Shown here one piece after another: positions 56,958 through 64,000 of a stretch of 64,000 bases of DNA. The position numbers and the translations under genes are program-made. Every line of letters begins with the position of its first letter. Position 1 is the first letter of the stretch. The stretch covers positions 1 to 64,000 of the forward strand of contig WBMZ01012796.1 of NCBI GenBank assembly GCA_013400975.1. Direction: 5' to 3'. This DNA is from Atrichornis clamosus. Its lineage: Eukaryota > Chordata > Aves > Passeriformes > Menuridae. The notes beneath the pieces are model-generated. The model was not told the DNA's origin. It saw only the letters and a program-made list of their open reading frames with translations, and did no database searches.

Positions 56958-59900
56958 AGTTCTGAACTCATGCAAGATGAAACTGCATTTCATTTCAACC
57001 GTGTGTTGCTAATGACTGCTAAGTCACTGCCACTGGACAGGAGCCACGGCAGGGACACAACAGCACGTGAGGCTTGCCCCATGAACTCAGGCTCAGCAGA
57101 CAGCTTTACAAATCCACACAGCTCAGGGAAGCCCAGCAGATCTCCAGAGCACAGCAACAACCCAGGCAAATGAACCGCAGCCGCTCTGAGGCGACAACAT
57201 CCGAGATAGCGGGGTGGTAATTAATGACACAGCCACAGAATGAAACCCAAACCCACCCCCCGAGACATGCACGAGTGTCTGACAGGACAGCCACACCCAC
57301 TGGGAGCAAGGACATCACCACAGAGTTCTCCATCACTTCTAGAGATGGAGCACCACCACCTGCGCACACTCATTGTTTCAAGGGCATGGAAGGAGAACCC
57401 AGCACGGGCATCACGACTGCAAAGCAGCCACACCACTGCTCCTCCTGACATCCAAATTAGAGCACCGCAGAGTAGACCAACTAATCCCACCAGGTACCAG
57501 GAAACCTGTGGAACAGCTTCTCCTTCCTCCTCCTCTCCATCACCCGGCTCTGCTCCCGAAGAATTCCCACCAGAAGCCTCATGCACAGCAGGACAGCCCC
57601 CTAACACCTCTGCCCCTCCAGTGTAACCCCTCTGGGCCAAAGGAGGTCAGTGGGTAAAGACCAGCATCACCTACGACTTTGTGTCCCTGGCCCACACAAA
57701 ACACGTGGCAGGAGAAAAGCTGCAAACCAAGAGATGGATTTCACTGGAAAAGCAACCAAAGGCCAAGTTTCAATTGCAGCACACTGACCAGCTGCAGCCT
57801 GGCCCACCCTGGAGCACCAGCAGCCCCTCGATCTCCCTCATCAACTCAGCCCATGTTTAATTTGTGTTTTTGAGAAAAACATCCTGTCTTTCTTGAGAGT
57901 GTCAGAGATGATGAACTATGCCTGTCTATGGTCTATTCCAGTGGTTAACAACTGTTAGAAACATGTGGTTAAGCTCATTTTTATGTCACTAACTTCCAGT
58001 CGCTGGTATCTTTTTAAGTTTGTGTCTCTTCTGTAGTTATTCTCAGGAACTTGGTCTCCTCTTCCCTTCTGACTATTTACATACTGTGTGGAATGTTTAC
58101 CTAATGTTTCGTGCTAAACTGAAAATATCATTTTTGCTTGCTGGCTTTTTATTCAGCATTAATATGATTTTCTGTGGTGGGTATTTTTTGGCATGTTCTT
58201 AAATATTGCAAATCGTTAACAAGCTGGATTGTAGAACCATATTAAAAAAAAGAAATCAGCAAAGAACAGGCACATTTCTTGGCATTAGCATTTAATTCTA
58301 AGACCTTTGACATATATAATATAGATAATTTCTAATGATGAGTGGAAGAGAAGCTCAGCTAACTCCCCAGCAGTTCAGGGAAGCAGGACTGTGGAGGCAG
58401 GATAACCCCAGGGCAGGGACAAACGCTCCTTAATGTGTCTCTTGTACCAGCAGTCAGTAACAAATTGGATTTGAACCAGCAGAACTGACATCTGTCCTTT
58501 GGAGAGCGAAACCACAAAGCACAGCAGCCTGGTACCTTTGTGTCAGCTGCACAGGGGACAGACCCAGGTAACTAATCCACTGTAAAGGTACCTAATCCAC
58601 AATAAATGTAATGATGAGTGAGTCCGTGCCTGGTGTAGGATTGTTAAATGGGAAAAACCAGGCACCAGCTGAAGGCAGCTGATTTCTAGCTCTAGCCTCT
58701 GAAAGCCTTGCCCAGTTTGGCCTATATGTGCTGTCCCCTTTACTGGGAGCACCTTTCCCTACCCTGTTCCCTGGATCTGTCCCGAAGTCCTGACTGTTTT
58801 GCCAGCCAAGAAAAGGAACAACAGTTGGATTGTTTCGCACGGAACAGCTTGACTTTCCAGCCCGGACTCTGGTTCCAGGCTGGGCTGCCTGACTGATCCT
58901 GGGAGAAACAGCACCAAACCCATCAGGAAGCCCTGGGTTTAAGCAGGCTCTGCCCAGCTGTGTTTGCTCCCCTCAGGGGATGGCCTGGCCTGAGGCACCC
59001 TTGGCTGCAGGACCCACTCTGAGGTTCCCCTCAGCCCCAGAGCTTGGAGTGTTCCTGGGGCCACTCCCTCCCAGAGCTGTTCCATCAGCCACCAAGCCCT
59101 GCCAGACCATCCCAACAGATCCCAAAGAATTCCCCAGGAAAACAGGCTCTCGATTACCCAGAAAGAAGGGAAGGCAAAGCCCCAGCAAACACCTCACCAG
59201 TTAAAGCACACTGCTGTCAGCTCCTTCCCCGTTTCTCTAATGCCAGCGAGCAGAAAACAGCCCGTGAACTTGGCGAGCCAAGGAGACTTCAGAGAGGAAA
59301 GTCCCTCCAGAAAGAGAAGAAAGCTCAGTGATCTGGCTTCAGCTCAGGACATTTTATTCCAACACTAGAGAGAAATTACTGCAGGGACCTCGGCTTGCTC
59401 GGGTTATCCGGCCAGGCTGCCAGCACGAACTAATGCAAAACTTGTGTGCTACTTCATCTGTGCAGGAAGAGTTTGCCACCCCCAGACTAGTTCTTAGAGC
59501 TGGACTACTTCAAAAAAGCCACATTTTAAGGGGAACTGCACTAACACAAGCACTGAATTAAGCACAAATGCCAACCCTCTACATTCTGCCTAAACATATT
59601 GCGAGGGCTTCCACTGAAGAAAATTCCAACCTAACTTTGCTTTCTGCCCCTCCTCATTTATTTATTTTAAATATCACTAATCCCTCTCTCTTGAAATCTC
59701 TCATACGTCCTGGCTCGCTGGAGATACATCACTTTGGGTGTGAGTGATGGATATCATTAGTCTTGCATAGCTTAAGGAAATGGCAGCTGAAATATTTCAC
59801 ACTGAACATACTTCACAGTTTGAAATAAACCCATAAGGAAAATCTGCCAGAACACCTCAATTGCCTGGGTTTTTTTGCAAACTGTAAAATAAACTTTGTC

Positions 59901-60466
59901 CTGAAAGCAGAAGGAGGACTTCCCAGCTCTATTTTCCACAAATGGGAGAAACTCTCCCTGCCATGGCCATCCACTCTCCATCCTGCACAGCTCTGCTCTG
60001 TTGGAGGTTCTGCCCAGCTTACAGGGGATGTTTTTTGGGGGTGATGAGTGTACAGAGCCTGACCTGTGGAAATGCTTGTCTGTCCCAGCCAGCTTTAAAT
60101 GAGATCAGCACCAGAACTCCACCAGGAAGAGCCCTGGTATCCTACACGTTCTCCTACTGCAACACCCAAAATCTTGATGCAATTTAAAGTCACTCCACAG
60201 AGGAGAGCCAGGAACAAACCTCACAGAGCTACGGTTCCCTCACGCCCTTCCAGAGCCAGTACAAGCCCCTGGAAGCAGGAGGTGACATGGGGTGATCACC
60301 ACACGGGGGGCACCACAGGTACCACCGCGCCCCTGGGGCCTGGGCTCACAGATGGCCTCAGGAGTTGGGAGACTCGGGGTCTGCCCTGCTGTCAGCAGGG
60401 AGCTGGTTTGGGTTCCTCCTGCATCCCTGTGGGAACACACAGTGCTGGGTCACTCGGCTCAGTCAC

Positions 60467-60798
60467 GGCAGGAGCACGGATCCCATTCCCCAGGGCAGGA
60501 GCACGGATCCCATTCCCCAGGGCAGGAGCATGGATCCCATTTCCCAGAGAAGGAGCGCGGACCNNNNNNNNNNNNNNNNNNNNNNNNNNNNNNNNNNNNN
60601 NTTCCCCAGGGCAGGAGCATGGATCCCATTCCCCAGGGCAGGAGCACAGATCCCATTCTCCAGGGCAGGAGCACGGATCCCATTCCCCATAGCAGGAGCA
60701 TGGATCCCATTCTCCAGGGCAGGAGCATGGATCCCATTTCCCCATGGCAGGAGCATGGATCCCATTCCCCAGGGCAGGAGCACAGATCCAATTCCCCA
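60467..60798 (+). repeat. 27-bp minisatellite with assembly gap
   Basis: The unit GCAGGAGCACGGATCCCATT plus CCCCAGG repeats head to tail about 11 times around the gap, with few substitutions. Because 27 is a multiple of three, open frames on both strands show a nine-residue period; these are not proteins. Confidence 0.97.
60564..60601. other. Assembly gap (38 N)
   Basis: Thirty-eight N bases lie inside the minisatellite. The true number of repeat copies here is unknown. Confidence 0.99.
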
Positions 60799-63700
60799 CC
60801 GAACTGGCGAGCACTGCGTAGGTGTGAGAAACAAGGAAGTCTGCAGACTCCCCAAAAGAAAAAAAAAAAAGTGTAAGATCTTCTTGAGAGACAGAGGAAT
60901 TAAAGAAAACCATAGCAACAAGTCAGTCCACCTACCCAAACCACCCACCCACCACCAGTTTCATTTGCTGACGCACTTCAAAAACAAGCTGGCTCCTACC
61001 CGCTCTGGAAGGTGAGCAAGCCCTGAGAGCTCATTAAATTCCCTTCTCAGCTACTCTTGTGTGCCTGCAGCTAGTGAGCAAGTGGGATATAAATAGAAGT
61101 TATATAACAGCGCTTTGTTGATTCCTGTGCTTACCAAAAAAAAAAAGGCAGCATGACCTTGTTTTGCTGAATAGCTCTGCCTCTGCCTGCTCAGGGAGGA
61201 CTTTAATCCTGCCAGGGATCATCTTAAAAGTTTATGTTGGACCTGGATCCCATGGAGAGGAATAGGGAGAATCAGTGATTTACATCCCTGCTCCTTGCAG
61301 GACCAGGATCCCAGTGGAATGCTGGGAGGATTGCCACACAGGAGCTGGTACCCAACCATGAACAACACAAGGCCACCAAGAGTCGAGAGCAAGACACAGC
61401 TGAACCCTGAGGTAGCATCTCTTCTTTTTTTCACCTACACTGCTCAACTGCACAGATGGGCACCTCAGAATCCATCAGAAAACTTTCCTTGGGGAAAAAA
61501 GACTGGAAAATGTTCTGCTACAGGAATACTGACGGCCCAAAGACACCTCAGAAAGCAGCAGGAGCTGTAGCTCACGTGGAAAGACGAGCTGGTATCACTG
61601 CAATCTCACCTGTGCATTGCAGGTGAATGAAAATGCAATCAACCCCTGCAGGAAGGACTCCTCTCAGTGCAGAATTAGTGGGGCTGCTGTGTTTTGAAGG
61701 TGGTGGTATCTAACAGCTATGGGAGACTGAGACTTCACCGTGCTAAATGTATTAAAATATACTCCAAGGAGACGAGTGTGCTCCGACAGGCCTGGCATCC
61801 TGAGTCTCCTCACGGGCTGTGGAGCAGCAGAGCATCAGGACAGAGGTTTCCTCAGTGCTGACTTCATGGCTACTGCAGGTCCTGTGTCTTCTTTAGAAGG
61901 CAACTGCACTGTCAAGGAGGTCAGGATTTTCACAAGGTTTCATTCTGGAAAGGACTCTTTCAGAAAAGGATAAGATCCCTGCCCACCGTTGATGCTGATG
62001 ATGCAGGGCCTTAGCAATTTTTCAAAAACATCATGTTTATAATACACTCAGAATGTTAAAAAAAAAAAAGTACTTTACCTTGAGGAAAAACACATTAAAA
62101 TGGTGAAAGACACAGGTGATTGTTTAACACATGCCAAAGCTTGCTGCCTGTGCATTAGTTTCCTAAGCAGCTATCATTAAAACAATGTAAAAAAGATATT
62201 AACATCCTGGATTAAGGAATTTTGCCTGTTATAAACAAACAGAAAATTTAAGACTTCTTTTATCAATGACCAAAAGTTCTCAAGTGTTATTTAGAGAAGT
62301 TTAGTGACCCAAAGATATTTGTGCCTCCAAAGCCTTTACCTTCACATACAATTGTCTGATACCTGTAGCTACTGCAAATCTTGCAAGTAATAAATCTGAT
62401 TTAAAAACTCCAAACCACAAACTAAAGCACCACTGTGTCACTGAACTTGCATTTTATCCTACCAATACTTCTGTAATGTTTTGCAAATCTTTCCCCACAT
62501 TTTGCGGGGCAGTTGCAGCCACAGAAAAAAAGAAACAAAAAGTGTTCCTGCAACCAAATAGCACGTTTTTGTCAGGGTATTTCACAGGCAATGCTACAGG
62601 GAGCTCAAGGACACAAATTTATCGGGAAATTTCTGCTCTCTCCAACCCAAGGGCTGTGGCTGACCAGCACCACTGGCAAGTACCCCCAGCTCACTGGGCT
62701 TCCATGGGTCCCCCAAGGGCCAGAAACAAAGAACTGGATAGCTCTGGATTCAACTCCTCTTGTGCATCAATCCTGCAATTATTTAATAACTATCAATCAT
62801 CTCTGGACAGCCTGAGGCACAGAGAAGGAAACCACAATTCACTACGGTGGAGTTTCCTCACTGGTGGCAAGGCACAAGGAGAAATGTTGACTGAGTCAGA
62901 GTATGGAGCAAGACAGAGCTGGAGATGGGAGAGTCACGTTAGTTTAGTCCAGTCTTTCCTACCAAACCTGGCTGATGAGGAGGTGGCTGCTGGGATTCCT
63001 GTATTTTCCTGTTCTGAGCCCCCCATGGTGCCTGTTCCATGGGCAGCACAGTCCCAGCCCCAGGGAGCTCTCAACAGAGGGCACACGGATCCTCTGGCAG
63101 GCTGAACACAAGAGCTCTGGAACTTCAATCATCTTGAAGCCACAAGATTTTTTTTTTTTTACAGTCACATCTCAAAGGAGCCTCACACATCCATGGTGAG
63201 CTCCAAGCCACTGTTCCATACAACATGGATTCACTCTTGCCCTGCTGTGATGGAGGCACAACTCTCCAGTTCACCACCACCAGCTCCTCTGTGCTACCTC
63301 GAGTCAGGGTGGCCCCTGGTCCTCATCCCACATTCAGCTGCTGGGGAACAGAGGGTGTGGAGCACATCTCATCATCACCCCCTGTGCAGGAGAAGTGACT
63401 CTGCTCAGATGCCTTAAAGCCAGGAGCAAATCCCATTTCATTCCTGAAAAACAAACACCTTTTCCTTGCGTGCCGACTTCCATCACCTCAACCTTCATGT
63501 CTGCAGCCCACCTTGGGTACAACCATGGACTAAAGGGAATGAAGGCACCAGCACTCTTTGAAGTGGCAGACGAGCACCGTGTCACCTTGGGGCAGCACTT
63601 GAAAACTGCCAGAAACAACCAAAGTCATCAACCTCATTTCACCTTCCCCTGCTGAAAGCACCAACATGTGCGTGTGGGTAATTTGTCACGCAGGCTGACT

Positions 63701-64000
63701 TTTGAGAAGATCCCTAATTAAAGGAGCAGAGTCTCCATGGAGAGGTGTTATGTAAGGGACTTTACTTGCCATTAACTTCCACCGACCAAGGAAAGCCGGA
63801 ACTCGGCGGAGGTGAGGCAGAGCAACGGCACACGGAATTTTTATTCAGCAGATGAGAGATGAGCCTTGCAGGACAAGTCCGCAGCAATTTCCTCCACTGT
63901 CACTCACTTCCCAAGGTTGCTCTACCAGAGGAAATCCTCGCTGTGCTGCTGTGTCTGTCGGAAGGGACTGAGCCTTCATCCCTTCCCAAGGAAACGCAGC

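Larger units (their letters stand above)
53620..64000 (-). other. ITPR1: Partial long ITPR1 intron
   Basis: At least 10.4 kb of intron extends to the right edge. It holds two plus-oriented CR1s, an AAT/AGT microsatellite, a 27-bp minisatellite with an assembly gap, and several AT-rich non-repetitive blocks (about 57870-58330, 59560-59830, 62030-62480). No ITPR1 exon is seen. In mammals the antisense non-coding RNA EGOT lies in an ITPR1 intron; whether it is this one could not be shown. Confidence 0.75.

Noticed and set aside
60099..61015. Nine-residue repeat proteins on both strands
   Set aside because: They are translations of the 27-bp minisatellite and of N bases.
1..64000. CRISPR arrays, operons, tRNA or rRNA genes
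   Set aside because: None seen. This is an animal nuclear locus with introns and CR1 elements, and the repeats found are tandem satellites without spacers.

Overview
The window looks like a bird nuclear genome. Truncated CR1 retrotransposon 3' ends, the typical interspersed repeat of birds, occur at about 19 places. The introns are short compared with mammalian ones and there are GC-rich patches. Only one protein-coding gene is clearly present: the 3' third of ITPR1, the type 1 inositol 1,4,5-trisphosphate receptor. It lies on the minus strand and runs off the right edge of the window.

Eighteen consecutive ITPR1 exons can be read between 53619 and 13129. All reading phases join, giving 2745 nt (914 codons plus stop) with no frameshift or premature stop. 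The isoform is ITPR1 rather than ITPR2 or ITPR3, judged from the [18 protein letters not shown] segment, the SSDSEGEQ segment and the tail [14 protein letters not shown]. Window exons 1-8 encode the cytosolic helical and coupling region, including the RIH-associated domain. Exons 9-15 encode the six transmembrane segments, the luminal loop and the pore. Exons 16-18 encode the zinc-finger-like linker, the C-terminal coiled coil and the tail. The 3' UTR probably ends near 11880.

Layout: 1-450, CpG island. 450-11880, intergenic DNA downstream of ITPR1 with two CR1 copies and a conserved-looking AT-rich element near 9480-9930. 11880-13128, ITPR1 3' UTR. 13129-53619, ITPR1 exons and introns. 53620-64000, part of one long ITPR1 intron with CR1s, an AAT-type microsatellite and a 27-bp minisatellite that contains a 38-base assembly gap. 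In vertebrates BHLHE40 lies downstream of ITPR1 in the same orientation. The CpG island at the left edge could belong to it, but no BHLHE40 coding sequence is in the window.

I found no new multi-gene system. The items most worth a second look are: loss of the mammalian caspase-3 site (DEVD) in window exon 1, a GC-AG intron, a CR1 ending within about 15 bases of the splice donor of the TM5 exon, a ~140-nt polypyrimidine tract just upstream of an acceptor, intragenic CpG-rich patches, and intronic or intergenic clusters of homeodomain, POU and TCF motifs. No database search or alignment was run. Comparisons with mammalian ITPR1 rest on remembered family sequence.
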